Below are positions 8,496-17,533 of a DNA stretch of 64,000 nt, one piece after another; position 1 is the first letter of the stretch; each line of letters starts with the position of its first letter. The DNA lies in contig NZ_PZYZ01000002.1 in the NCBI RefSeq assembly GCF_003047295.1, forward strand, positions 496,001 to 560,000, written 5' to 3'. The DNA is from Nocardioides sediminis (GTDB lineage: Bacteria > Actinomycetota > Actinomycetes > Propionibacteriales > Nocardioidaceae). The position numbers and the translations under genes are program-made. The notes beneath the pieces were generated by a model. It had not been told where the DNA came from, searched no databases, and was given only the letters and a program-made list of their open reading frames with translations.

Positions 8496-9128
8496 TCAGT
8501 GGTCCAGCGGGTAGCCGCGGATCCCTCGCCAGGCGAGCCCGGCCACGAGGGCCGCGGCGTCCTTCTGGCTGATGCCGGCGGTCTCGGAGAGCCAGAACCG
8601 GGCGCTGACCTGTGCCATTCCCACCAGCGAGACGGCGAGCAGCCGCGACGCGTCGTCCGGCAGGCCGGTGTCCTCGTGGATGACCTCGGCGATCATCGCG
8701 GCGCACTCGGTGGTCACCCGGTCGACGTGCTCGCGGACGGCCGGCTCGCTGGTCAGGTCGGACTCGAAGACCAGGCGGAAGGCGCCGGTGTCGGCCGCGA
8801 CGTAGGTGTAGAAGACGTCCATCGTGGCCTCGACGCGGCGCTTGTTGTCGGTCGTCGCGGCGAGCGCCTGGCGGCAGTTGTCGATGATCGTGTCGCACGA
8901 GGTGTCGAGCAGGGCGAGGTAGAGCTCGAGCTTGCCGGGGAAGTGCTGGTAGAGCACCGGCTTGGAGACGCCCGCCCGGTCGGCGATGTCGTCCATCGCC
9001 GCCGCGTGGTAGCCCTGGGCCACGAAGACCTCCAGGGCCGACTCGAGCAGCTGGGCGCGGCGTTCGCGTCGCGGCATCCGGCCGCCGCGCGGCCGGGCCT
9101 CTCCCGGTTCGAAGCGGTCAACGCTCAC
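8496..9128 (-). CDS. TetR/AcrR family transcriptional regulator
   Basis: A 210-residue repressor-type protein. Its N-terminal helix-turn-helix contains DDIADRAGVSKPVLYQHF followed by a helical ligand domain. The regulated genes are unknown; the nearest is the DUF3107 gene 82 bp downstream on the same strand. GTG at 9128 is chosen because GGAGGA lies at proper spacing; an upstream in-frame GTG at 9143 overlaps that site. Confidence 0.88.
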   Translation of the reverse strand: MSVDRFEPGEARPRGGRMPRRERRAQLLESALEVFVAQGYHAAAMDDIADRAGVSKPVLYQHFPGKLELYLALLDTSCDTIIDNCRQALAATTDNKRRVEATMDVFYTYVAADTGAFRLVFESDLTSEPAVREHVDRVTTECAAMIAEVIHEDTGLPDDASRLLAVSLVGMAQVSARFWLSETAGISQKDAAALVAGLAWRGIRGYPLDH

Positions 9129-9212
9129 GTGTGTTCCTCCCACGGATGGATGAGCCCGAAGCCTACTCGCAGGTAGACGGGTGGACGTGCAGGGACGAGG
9201 GGCGCGGACGAG

Positions 9213-9243
9213 GCAGGGGCCCCGCGTGGTGCGGGGCCCCTGC
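9213..9243. terminator. Hairpin terminator
   Basis: A perfect 13-bp stem (9213-9225 with 9231-9243) has a GTGGT loop. It lies downstream of the M6 protease stop, reading on the minus strand, and ahead of the TetR gene. Confidence 0.8.
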
Positions 9244-9282
9244 TGTGTCGTGCTGTGCGTGCGGTGGACGGTGCCGTCCCGG

Positions 9283-11580
9283 TCAGGGGTTGGACACGGC
9301 CACCGTCAGGAAGCCGCCGGTGCCACCGGTGACCGTGGCCTTGACGCCGACCCCGGCGACCTTGACCGAGTTCTGCGGGTTGGCCGAGGACCAGTACCGC
9401 AGCGGGTCGCTGTCGTCGAAGGTCGGGATCCCGGCGTTCGCCGGGGCGCAGGCCGCGAGCTCCTGGACGGTCTCGTTCTTGCCCTTGCCCACGAGGACCT
9501 CCTTGTGGAGGCAGGTCTCCGGGACGGCCGTGGTGCCGAAGGCCGCGTCGAACGGCTGGCGACGGTTGCTCGGCCGCGTGCCGTCGGAGTAGGTGAACGG
9601 CGCCGGGCGGGCGTCGACGGGCAGCGCGGACCCCGCACCCGGGTGCGTGGCGACGTTGTTGTCGGCGTACGCGTCGTTGACGTACCAGACCACCATGCCG
9701 GGACGGAACTGGAAGAACTCCACCCAGTTGGGCTTGGTCAGGCCCTGGGAGAAGTTGTAGGGACCCGTGCCGAGCGTGGAGTCGTAGCCGACGTGCTGGC
9801 GGTTCTCGATCAGGTAGTAGCGCGGCGTGGTGACCGTCTCCGAGCCGGTCGAGATCTTCCAGCCGTCCACCGTCCAGCCGTTGGCGCCCGCCTCGGCGCC
9901 GTCGGTGACGGTGCCCGCGGCGGACTTGATCGCGATGTCGTCGAGGAACGCGCCGGCCTCGTTGACGCCACCGTCGGTGGCGTAGCGGAAGCGGAACAGG
10001 TGCGGACCGGACGAGGTGTAGCGGTAGCGCAGGCCCTTCCAGCGGTTGCCCGACGAGCCGTCGACCGGGTTGCCGACCTGGGTCCAGTTCTTGCCGCCGT
10101 CGGTGGAGGTCTCGGCGTACAGGTAGTCGTAGCCGGCCTCGATCTCGTACCACGCGGAGGCGGTCACGGTCACCGAGCCCGAGGCGTCGACCTGACGGGT
10201 CAGGGTGTTGTTGAGGCCGTCGCCGCGGCCCGACCACCAGGCGTTCGAGCCCTGCGGGGGCGTGGTGTACGCCGTGGTCGTGGTGAGGTCGGGCAGGTTG
10301 ACCTTGACCGCCTGGTCGGCCTCGTTCGCCGTCGTGCCGGGGTCGTCGTAGGTGTTCTGCGACGGGCCGAGGTTGAAGGTGCCGGCCTCGCCGGAGCCGA
10401 CCTCGGAGTAGTCCAGCCACCCGAGCTCGAGCTTCTCCTCGGGGCCCATCAGGCCGGGCGTGGTGCCGATGCCGTCGCCGGCGGCCTCGCCGTGGCCCAG
10501 CCACGAGCCGGAGGACATGAGCGTCCAGAAGCTGGTGCCGTTCTCGCCGCCCGCGGTGTCGTAGTAGTCGGGCAGGCCGAGGTCGTGGGCGTACTCGTGG
10601 GCGAACACGCCCAGGCCGCCGTTCTCGGGCTCGACGGTGTAGTCGCCGATCCAGATGCCGGAGTCGCCGATCTCGGTGCCGCCGAGCTTGTTCTCACCGG
10701 GGCCGGTCTGGCCGTAGTCGGTGCCGTTGACGTACCAGCGGTGCGACCAGATGGCGTCGGGGGAGGCGCCGGCCTCCTCGCCCTCGCCGGCGTGCACGGC
10801 CTGGAAGTGGTCGATGTAGCCGTCGGACTCGTTGAAGTCGCCGTCGTTGTCGGCGTCGTAGCGGTCCCACACGTCGAGCGCGGAGAGGTAGGCCTTGACG
10901 TCGGCAGGGGACTTGCCCGACGCGATCTGGTCGGCGTACCACGCGTCGACGGTGTCGGCGATGAACTGCCACGAGCCGCCGTTGTCCTCGACGTCGTTGG
11001 CTCCGTAGGAGGCGAGGGTGCCCGGGACGGTGACCCAGTCCTCGACGGTGGAGGAGACGGCGTACTTGCCCGAGGACACCTTGCGGTAGTAGTCGGCCAT
11101 CGACTCGGACGGACCGTTGAAGAGGTCGTCGTAGTAGGCGGCGTCGAAGTCCTCGCGCCACACGGTGGAGTTGTCCTGGGAGCGGTCGGGCTCGGGGATC
11201 GAGTTGTGCTCGGTGTCGGAGAACTCCGAGAGCACCGTGAAGATCCGGTCGGTGCGGTTGACGGGGAACTCGAAGGCGGCGGGGGCCGCCTCGCTGCCCG
11301 GCTTGTTGCCGGCGAGGGAGACGGTCGCGCCGCCGCCCTGGCGGCGCTGGAGGTCGGCCGAGCCGTTGGCCAGCATGGCCAGCGCCTTCTGGCGGAGCTC
11401 GTCCTGGCGCTTGGTGAGCGGGCCCGGACGGTTGTCGGGCCGGTGGGCCGCCGCCTTCGGGTTGTCGTCGGCCCGGTCGGGGGACGCAGTGGCCGTGGTC
11501 GCGGAGACCGTGGCCGCCATCGTGGCCGTGACCGCGAGGGCGGTGCTTCCGGTGAGGAAGCGTCGGGTGAGGGATCTCAA
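9283..11580 (-). CDS. Secreted M6-family metalloprotease (immune inhibitor A-like)
   Basis: A 765-residue secreted protein: Arg-rich signal peptide ending near ATAS, a propeptide-like region, then the M6 peptidase domain with zinc motif HEYAHDLG near residue 327 and the following Met-turn-like WTLMSSG. The C-terminal half is a beta-rich immune-inhibitor-A accessory region with a jelly-roll-like segment. Relatives degrade extracellular proteins. The start is taken as TTG at 11580, with GGGAAGG about 9 bp upstream; no ATG or GTG gives the signal peptide alone. The TTG start is the least certain point. Confidence 0.85.
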   Translation of the reverse strand: MRSLTRRFLTGSTALAVTATMAATVSATTATASPDRADDNPKAAAHRPDNRPGPLTKRQDELRQKALAMLANGSADLQRRQGGGATVSLAGNKPGSEAAPAAFEFPVNRTDRIFTVLSEFSDTEHNSIPEPDRSQDNSTVWREDFDAAYYDDLFNGPSESMADYYRKVSSGKYAVSSTVEDWVTVPGTLASYGANDVEDNGGSWQFIADTVDAWYADQIASGKSPADVKAYLSALDVWDRYDADNDGDFNESDGYIDHFQAVHAGEGEEAGASPDAIWSHRWYVNGTDYGQTGPGENKLGGTEIGDSGIWIGDYTVEPENGGLGVFAHEYAHDLGLPDYYDTAGGENGTSFWTLMSSGSWLGHGEAAGDGIGTTPGLMGPEEKLELGWLDYSEVGSGEAGTFNLGPSQNTYDDPGTTANEADQAVKVNLPDLTTTTAYTTPPQGSNAWWSGRGDGLNNTLTRQVDASGSVTVTASAWYEIEAGYDYLYAETSTDGGKNWTQVGNPVDGSSGNRWKGLRYRYTSSGPHLFRFRYATDGGVNEAGAFLDDIAIKSAAGTVTDGAEAGANGWTVDGWKISTGSETVTTPRYYLIENRQHVGYDSTLGTGPYNFSQGLTKPNWVEFFQFRPGMVVWYVNDAYADNNVATHPGAGSALPVDARPAPFTYSDGTRPSNRRQPFDAAFGTTAVPETCLHKEVLVGKGKNETVQELAACAPANAGIPTFDDSDPLRYWSSANPQNSVKVAGVGVKATVTGGTGGFLTVAVSNP

Positions 11581-11855
11581 GGTGTCGTGCCTTCCCGGAT
11601 GTGAGGGGACGCCCGGGTGGGCACACGGCGCACGACGGCGCCGGTTGGTCCTCCCGAGCAGGATTTTTTCAACGAGGGCGACCCTCACCCACGAAGGACG
11701 TCCTGACAAGACCCCCGGGGCGGTGACTTGTCGTTTCGTGATCGTCCGGATGCCGGGACGTGACCGGGCCGCGGCCGACCCGCGGGGAACATGGACGGCG
11801 TCGAGGGCGTTGCGCCGAACGCCCCCGATGACCCCCGAGAACCTAGGAGTACGCC
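11581..11855. other. Intergenic region between divergent M6 protease and moeZ
   Basis: This 275-bp stretch must hold divergent promoters. A run of six T at 11664-11669 on the plus strand is the only AT-rich patch. An AGGAG ribosome-binding site precedes the moeZ GTG. No small gene or hairpin stands out. Confidence 0.5.
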
Positions 11856-13055
11856 GTGTCGTTCGCCCCGCTCGTCGAGCCTGCCGCCGAGCTCACCACC
11901 GACGAGGTGCGCCGCTACAGCCGCCACCTGATCATCCCGGACGTGGGCATGACCGGCCAGAAGCGCCTCAAGAACGCCAAGGTGCTCGTGATCGGCGCCG
12001 GAGGGCTCGGCTCGCCCGCGCTGCTCTACCTCGCGGCCGCCGGCGTCGGCACGCTCGGCATCGCCGAGTTCGACGAGGTGGACGAGTCCAACCTGCAGCG
12101 CCAGATCATCCACGGCATGTCCGACATCGGCCGGCCCAAGGCGGTCTCGGCGCAGGAGTCGATCGCCGAGGTCAACCCGCTGGTCGAGGTCGTCGTGCAC
12201 AACGAGCGCCTCGACAACGACAACGTCAAGCGCGTCTTCGAGGGCTACGACCTCATCGTCGACGGCACCGACAACTTCGCGACGCGCTACATGGTCAACG
12301 ACGCGGCGTACTTCCTCGGGATCCCCTACGTGTGGGGCTCGATCTACCGCTTCGACGGCCAGGCGTCGGTCTTCGCGCCGATGCTCGGCGAGGACCTGCC
12401 GTGCTACCGCTGCCTCTACCCCGAGCCGCCGCCGCCGGGCATGGTCCCCAGCTGCGCCGAGGGGGGCGTGCTGGGCGTGCTGTGCGCGAGCATCGGGTCG
12501 ATCCAGGTCAACGAGGCGATCAAGCTCCTCACCGGCATCGGCGAGCCGATCGCCGGCAAGCTGATGATCTACGACGCGCTGGAGATGGAGTACCGCAAGC
12601 TCAAGGTGCGCAAGGACCCCAACTGCGCCCTCTGCGGCGACAACCCGACGGTCACCGACCTCATCGACTACGACGCCTTCTGCGGCGCGGTGTCGGACGA
12701 GGCGGCCGAGGCCGCGGCCGGCTCGACCATCTCGGTGAGCACCCTGGAGCAGATGCTCAAGGAGCGTGAGGCCGGTGAGCGCGACTTCGTGCTGGTCGAC
12801 GTGCGCGAGCCCAACGAGTACGAGATCAACAAGATCCCGGGCTCGGTGCTGATCCCCAAGGGCGAGTTCCTCAACGGCAACGCCCTCGGGCAGCTCCCGG
12901 CCGACAAGCAGGTCGTCATGCACTGCAAGTCGGGCGTCCGCTCGGCCGAGACCCTGGCCATCGTCAAGGGCGCCGGGTACGCCGACGCCGTCCACGTCGG
13001 CGGCGGCGTGGTCGCCTGGGTCTCGCAGATCGACCCGAGCCAGCCGACGTACTGA
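11856..13055 (+). CDS. moeZ: Adenylyltransferase/sulfurtransferase MoeZ
   Basis: A 399-residue two-domain protein. An N-terminal ThiF/MoeB adenylyltransferase domain has the nucleotide loop GAGGLGSPAL and two zinc Cys pairs (CYRC and CALC). A C-terminal rhodanese domain has the active-site cysteine in MHCKSGVRS. MoeZ activates ubiquitin-like sulfur carriers (MoaD, CysO type) and passes sulfur to them for molybdopterin, cysteine or siderophore sulfur chemistry. The GTG start has AGGAG upstream. moaE lies elsewhere in the window (37527), so the pathway is split. Confidence 0.93.
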   Translation: MSFAPLVEPAAELTTDEVRRYSRHLIIPDVGMTGQKRLKNAKVLVIGAGGLGSPALLYLAAAGVGTLGIAEFDEVDESNLQRQIIHGMSDIGRPKAVSAQESIAEVNPLVEVVVHNERLDNDNVKRVFEGYDLIVDGTDNFATRYMVNDAAYFLGIPYVWGSIYRFDGQASVFAPMLGEDLPCYRCLYPEPPPPGMVPSCAEGGVLGVLCASIGSIQVNEAIKLLTGIGEPIAGKLMIYDALEMEYRKLKVRKDPNCALCGDNPTVTDLIDYDAFCGAVSDEAAEAAAGSTISVSTLEQMLKEREAGERDFVLVDVREPNEYEINKIPGSVLIPKGEFLNGNALGQLPADKQVVMHCKSGVRSAETLAIVKGAGYADAVHVGGGVVAWVSQIDPSQPTY

Positions 13056-13066
13056 GCCGTAACGCG

Positions 13067-13092
13067 ACCCGGGCCACCTCGTTGGCCCGGGT
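13067..13092 (+). terminator. Hairpin directly abutting the next start codon
   Basis: A perfect 10-bp stem (13067-13076 with 13083-13092) has a 6-nt loop CCTCGT. It follows the moeZ stop and ends on the base before the ATG of the serine protease. It could terminate moeZ or control the protease; no T-run follows. Confidence 0.6.
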
Positions 13093-13962
13093 ATGCGTAC
13101 ACCGACGAAGGTCCTGACCCTGGCCTCCACGGCCGTCCTCACCGCGGCCGTGGCCACGGCCACCCCTGCCGCCGCCGTCGAGGAGCCCTCCCGCACCGCG
13201 TGGGCGCCTGCGGAGACCGCCCAGATCCACCCGGGCGTGCAGATGTACACCGAGGGCGCCCAGTGCACCGCCAACTTCGTGTACGAGGACGGCTCCGGGG
13301 CCACCTACGTCGGGTACGCCGCGCACTGCGCGGGGACCGGTGAGGCGACCGACACCAACGGCTGCGACGCGGCATCCCTTCCGCTCGGCACCCGGGTCAG
13401 CTTCGTCGAGGGCGGCTCGCTGGTCACCGGGGGCACCACGGTGGGCGAGGGCACGCTGGCCTACTCGTCGTGGCTGACCATGCAGCAGCGGGGCGAGACC
13501 GACGAGAACGCCTGCGCCTACAACGACCTCGCCCTGGTCGAGGTCGACGCCGCCGACGTCGGCAAGGTCAACCCGTCCGTCCCGTTCTGGGGCGGCCCGG
13601 TGGCGCTCAACACCGCGGGCACCGCCGCCGGCGACACGGTCTACTCCTACGGCAACTCCAGCCTCCGCGGCGGTGTCGAGGCGCTCTCGCCCAAGCAGGG
13701 CACCAGCCTGGGCACCGAGGGGGAGGGCTGGTCGCACCCGGTCTACACCGTCACCCCGGGCGTGCCCGGTGACTCCGGCAGCGCCTTCCTCGACGCCGAG
13801 GGCAACGCGCTGGGCACCCTCTCGACGCTCGCCATCGCCCCGCTCGCCGGCTCCAACGGCGTGGGCGACCTGGCGCACGAGCTCGGCTACGCCCAGCAGC
13901 ACGGTCCGCTGAGCGGCCTGCGCCTCGTGCCCGGCACCGAGCCGTTCAGCCCCGTCCTCTGA
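13093..13962 (+). CDS. Secreted trypsin-like serine protease
   Basis: A 289-residue exported S1-family protease. The signal peptide covers residues 1-28 (cleavage near PAAA). The catalytic triad is readable as AAHCAG (His), NDLALVEVD (Asp) and GDSGSA (Ser). It resembles short streptogrisin/trypsin-like proteases without extra C-terminal domains. No Shine-Dalgarno precedes the ATG: the bases upstream form the right arm of a perfect hairpin. Its expression may therefore depend on read-through or on a leaderless transcript. Confidence 0.85.
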   Translation: MRTPTKVLTLASTAVLTAAVATATPAAAVEEPSRTAWAPAETAQIHPGVQMYTEGAQCTANFVYEDGSGATYVGYAAHCAGTGEATDTNGCDAASLPLGTRVSFVEGGSLVTGGTTVGEGTLAYSSWLTMQQRGETDENACAYNDLALVEVDAADVGKVNPSVPFWGGPVALNTAGTAAGDTVYSYGNSSLRGGVEALSPKQGTSLGTEGEGWSHPVYTVTPGVPGDSGSAFLDAEGNALGTLSTLAIAPLAGSNGVGDLAHELGYAQQHGPLSGLRLVPGTEPFSPVL

Positions 13963-13987
13963 CGCGGCCGGACGCTCGCCACACCCT

Positions 13988-14023
13988 CCGGCGGCCCCGT
14001 CTCGTGGGGAGCGGGGCCGCCGG
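13988..14023 (+). terminator. Hairpin terminator after the serine protease
   Basis: A perfect 12-bp GC stem (13988-13999 with 14012-14023) has a 12-nt loop. It sits 25 bp after the protease stop and ahead of the DUF4129 cluster. Confidence 0.75.
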
Positions 14024-14066
14024 TCACCTCCGCGGAAGGGTCGGTGCCCTCGTCTAGGGTCGCCGC

Positions 14067-14780
14067 ATGAGGAGGCCCGCCGTCGTCGCCGCGCTGGCGG
14101 TCACGGGGGCGTGCGTGCTGGTCGTCCTCGTCGCGTGGGCGGCGCTGCTCGGGCCCCAGGAGGTCTTCACCGGCGACGGTCCGCAGATCAGCCGCGAGAC
14201 GACCACGACGGCGACCGACGAGGCGCCGGTCGACACCGCCGGCACGACCCGCGACGACATCGAGCAGAGCGACCCGCCGACCTGGGTGCGCGTGCTGCTC
14301 AACCTCGTCGGCGGGGCGGTCCAGCTGTTCGCGCTCGCCGGGATGGCCTACGTCGCGTGGCTCGTCGTACGACGCGTGCGCACGGCCCTCGCGCTGCGGC
14401 GTACCCGCGAGGAGGCCGCCACCGGTGACTTCGAGGCCCTCGACGACCGGCAGCGGGTCGCGGCCGCGATGGCCCAGGACGCCGACGCGCAGGCCCGGGC
14501 CCTGCGGCAGGGCGAGCCGCGCAACGCCATCGTCGAGTGCTGGCACCGCTTCGAGCTCCAGGCCGAGCGCGCCGGGCTGGCACGCCGGGAGTGGGAGACG
14601 TCGTCCGAGCTGGCCCTGCGCATGCTCGACGTCGCCGAGGTCGACCGCGGGGCCGTGACGCGCCTGCTGGAGCTCTACCGCGAGGCCAGGTTCAGCGAGC
14701 ACGAGGTGGGCGAGCCGCAGCGGCAGGCGGCCCTCGACGCGCTGGCGCGGATCCGCGTGCGGTCCGGGGTGGCCTCGTGA
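14067..14780 (+). CDS. DUF4129 domain membrane protein
   Basis: A 237-residue membrane protein: an N-terminal hydrophobic helix, an extracytoplasmic Thr-rich stretch, a second helix (VQLFALAGMAYVAWLVV) and a cytoplasmic DUF4129 domain with the hallmark NAIVECWHRFE and ARREWETSSE. It is the first gene of a coupled cluster with MoxR and DUF58 genes; these often travel with transglutaminase-like proteins. TAGGGT at 14055-14060 sits 6 bp before ATG. The GTG of the next gene overlaps its stop. Confidence 0.85.
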   Translation: MRRPAVVAALAVTGACVLVVLVAWAALLGPQEVFTGDGPQISRETTTTATDEAPVDTAGTTRDDIEQSDPPTWVRVLLNLVGGAVQLFALAGMAYVAWLVVRRVRTALALRRTREEAATGDFEALDDRQRVAAAMAQDADAQARALRQGEPRNAIVECWHRFELQAERAGLARREWETSSELALRMLDVAEVDRGAVTRLLELYREARFSEHEVGEPQRQAALDALARIRVRSGVAS

Positions 14781-15232
14781 GGGGAGCGCTCCGACGCGCG
14801 TGGTGGGCGCGCGCCCTGGTCCTCGTCCTCGTGGTGGCCGGCGGCCACGCGGCGCTCACCCTGGTGGACTACGACCCACGGCCGCTGGGCTGGGCCCTGC
14901 TCGCCACCACCGTCACGGCGCTGCTCTGGCTCGTGCTCGACGCCACCGGCACCCGTGCCGCCGGGTGGGACGCGAGCCTCCCGCCGTTCGTCCGTCCCGA
15001 CGCGAGCGAGGACACCGCGCACAGCCGCGTGCTGGACGGCCACCTCGACTCCCGCGAGCCCGGCCCCGCGCTGCGCGACCGCCTCGTCGCCCTGGCGAGG
15101 TCCCGCGACCCCGACCTCGCCGACCCCGGGCTCCGCGAGCTCGCCTCCCAGCCCGTCCGGCGGCTCACGCCGGACGAGATCGACCGCCACCTGACCCGAA
15201 TCGAGGCGCTCCGTGAGCGACGCAGCACGTGA
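14777..15232 (+). CDS. Small membrane protein of the MoxR/DUF58 cluster
   Basis: A 151-residue protein with two hydrophobic helices near the N-terminus (ALVLVLVVAGGHAALTL and LGWALLATTVTALLWLVL) and a soluble Arg/Asp-rich tail. No family name is recognised. The GTG start overlaps the previous TGA, and its own end overlaps the moxR start by 20 bp. It is therefore translated as part of the cluster and probably forms part of the same membrane complex. Confidence 0.8.
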   Translation: MRGALRRAWWARALVLVLVVAGGHAALTLVDYDPRPLGWALLATTVTALLWLVLDATGTRAAGWDASLPPFVRPDASEDTAHSRVLDGHLDSREPGPALRDRLVALARSRDPDLADPGLRELASQPVRRLTPDEIDRHLTRIEALRERRST

Positions 15233-16256
15233 CACCCCCACAACGGTCCCGCCGCTCAGCAACGAGGAGGCCACCCGTCTCGCGGCCGAGGTCCTCGACC
15301 GCGTGGGACAGGCGGTGGTGGGCAAGCGGCCGGCGCTGGCCCTGGTGCTGGCGGCGGTGCTCGCCAAGGGGCACGTGCTCATCGAGGACTTCCCGGGCCT
15401 CGGCAAGACCCTGGCGGCGCGGTCCTTCGCCCAGGCGCTGGGGCTCGACTTCGCGCGGGCCCAGTTCACCCCCGACCTGCTGCCGGCCGACCTGACCGGT
15501 TCCTACGTCTACGACCAGCGCACCAGCGAGTTCTCCTTCCGCCCGGGGCCGCTGTTCGCCGGGCTGCTGCTGGCCGACGAGATCAACCGCACGCCCCCCA
15601 AGACGCAGGCCGCGCTGCTCGAGGCGATGCAGGAGGGGCAGGTCACCGTCGAGGGGGAGACCCACCCGCTGCCGCGCCCCTTCCACGTGCTCGCGACCGC
15701 CAACCCCGTGGAGTACGAGGGCACCTACCCGCTTCCGGAGGCGCAGCTCGACAGGTTCCTGATGCGCGTCGACTTCGGCTACCCGAGCGCGGACGAGGAG
15801 TACGACGTCGTGGCACGCCGAGTGGCCCGGCAGCGCGAGGAGGTGGTGGTCGAGCCCGTCACCGACGCCGCCGGGCTGGCGGGCCTGCAGGCCGCGGTCG
15901 AGCGGGTCCAGGTCGACGAGTCGGTCGGCCGCTACTGCGTGGCGCTGGCGGCCGCCACCCGCGGGCACGCCGAGGCCCTGACGGGGGCGTCCCCGCGCGG
16001 CAGCCTCGGGCTGGTCCTGGCCGCGCGCGCCTGGGCGCTGGTCCGGGGCCGTGACTACGTGGTGCCCGAGGACGTCAAGGCCGTGGCGCGGGCGGTGCTG
16101 GGGCACCGCGTCACCGTCCGGCCCGAGCTGTGGATGACCTCCGCCTCCGGGCCGCGCATCATCGACTCCGTGCTCGCGAGCGTGCCCACCCCGCAGACCC
16201 TCGAGCGGCGGGACCTCCAGCCCCAGGGCGCGGGGCCGGGCCCGGGGCAGCGGTGA
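15213..16256 (+). CDS. MoxR family AAA+ ATPase
   Basis: A 347-residue AAA+ ATPase with Walker A FPGLGKTLAAR, Walker B ADEINR, the MoxR signature PPKTQAALLEAMQE and sensor ATANP. MoxR ATPases act as chaperones that mature or assemble partner complexes, typically the DUF58 protein encoded next and VWA proteins. It overlaps the upstream gene by 20 bp and the downstream DUF58 gene by 4 bp (GTGA), so translation is tightly coupled. Confidence 0.92.
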   Translation: MSDAARDTPTTVPPLSNEEATRLAAEVLDRVGQAVVGKRPALALVLAAVLAKGHVLIEDFPGLGKTLAARSFAQALGLDFARAQFTPDLLPADLTGSYVYDQRTSEFSFRPGPLFAGLLLADEINRTPPKTQAALLEAMQEGQVTVEGETHPLPRPFHVLATANPVEYEGTYPLPEAQLDRFLMRVDFGYPSADEEYDVVARRVARQREEVVVEPVTDAAGLAGLQAAVERVQVDESVGRYCVALAAATRGHAEALTGASPRGSLGLVLAARAWALVRGRDYVVPEDVKAVARAVLGHRVTVRPELWMTSASGPRIIDSVLASVPTPQTLERRDLQPQGAGPGPGQR

Positions 16257-17533
16257 CCCGCTGGGTCGCGACCCCCGCGCTGGCCCGCGCCTGCGTCGTG
16301 GCGGCCGCCGGCCTGGTCGGCGCCGTGGCGCTCGGCTCGCCGGTCCTGGTCGTCCTGGCCGCGCCCTTCGTGGTGCCGGCCGTCCTCGGCCTGGCGCACC
16401 GCCCGCGCACGACGCCACGCCTGGTGCCCGATCTCGGCACCCACCGCTTGCACGAGGGACAGGGGATCGTGAGCGGGCTCGTGGTGGACCCCCCGGACGG
16501 CGTCGAGCACGTGACCCGCGTGCTGGAGCGTCCGTCGTACGTCGTCCTCTCGCCGGCCTCGGGGACCGTCGGCGGCCTGGTCCGGGACGGGGTCCCGGAG
16601 GCCGGGATCGGGGTGACGCGCTGGGGACGGCGGACGGTGGGGGCCGAACAGGTCGCGCTCACGGGGGCCTGGGCCGGTTTCCGCTGGGGGCCGCGGGAGG
16701 TGCCCGGCGTCTCGGTGGCGGTGCTGCCGCAGGCGGCGGCCTTCGACTCGCGGGCGGAGGTGCCGCAGCCGGACGGGCTGGTGGGCGCGCACCGGTCCCG
16801 TCGCGTGGGCAGCGGGTCGGAGTTCAGCGGCATCCGGGGCTTCGCCCCCGGCGACCGGCTCCGACGCATCCACTGGCCGGTGTCGCTGCGCACCGGGACG
16901 CTGCAGGTCGTCACCACCCGCGCCGAGCAGGACTCCGGGGTGCTGGTCGTCGTGGACGCCTTCCGCGACCTGGGCGCCAGCGGGGGCGTCGGCGGTGCCG
17001 CGAGCAGCCTCGACCTCACCGTGCGCGCCGCCTCGGCCCTCGCCGAGCACCACGTCCGGGTCGGGGACCGGGTGGGCCTGCGGGTCCTGGGACCGGGCGA
17101 CGCCCGGGTCCCGCTCGGCAGCGGCACCCGGCACCTGCACCGCCTCACCGGGACGCTGGCCCGCGTCGTGCCCGAGACGCGGCGCGTCGAGGACGCCGTC
17201 CCCGACCTGGGGGTGCAGGGCGACTGCGTCGTCTACGTGCTCTCGCCCATGCTCCACGCCCCCGTGGTCACCGCGACGGCGGCGCTGGCCGGCCGCGGGG
17301 TGCCCGTGCTCGTCATCGACACCCTCGGCGAGCGTGACCTCGACGAGCTCGGGGGACCCCGGTCCCGGGCGGGCCTGGCCTGGCGGATGCGGCGGGTCGA
17401 GCGCGACAACCTCCTCGACCGGCTGGCCGGGCTGGGCTGCCCCGTCGTCCCCTGGCGAGGACCCGGGACCGTCGACGAGGTGCTGCACCGGCTGGCGCGC
17501 CGTGCCCAGCAGCCGCGGGTGCGGGCCCGGTGA
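16253..17533 (+). CDS. DUF58 domain membrane protein
   Basis: A 426-residue protein with two N-terminal hydrophobic helices and a VWA-like DUF58 domain. The family hallmark is visible as EFSGIRGFAPGDRLRRIHW. It is the usual partner of MoxR ATPases. The GTG start overlaps the moxR stop, and its last bases overlap the following membrane protein gene. A long upstream open frame exists but would overlap moxR by 125 bp and is rejected. Confidence 0.88.
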   Translation: MTRWVATPALARACVVAAAGLVGAVALGSPVLVVLAAPFVVPAVLGLAHRPRTTPRLVPDLGTHRLHEGQGIVSGLVVDPPDGVEHVTRVLERPSYVVLSPASGTVGGLVRDGVPEAGIGVTRWGRRTVGAEQVALTGAWAGFRWGPREVPGVSVAVLPQAAAFDSRAEVPQPDGLVGAHRSRRVGSGSEFSGIRGFAPGDRLRRIHWPVSLRTGTLQVVTTRAEQDSGVLVVVDAFRDLGASGGVGGAASSLDLTVRAASALAEHHVRVGDRVGLRVLGPGDARVPLGSGTRHLHRLTGTLARVVPETRRVEDAVPDLGVQGDCVVYVLSPMLHAPVVTATAALAGRGVPVLVIDTLGERDLDELGGPRSRAGLAWRMRRVERDNLLDRLAGLGCPVVPWRGPGTVDEVLHRLARRAQQPRVRAR

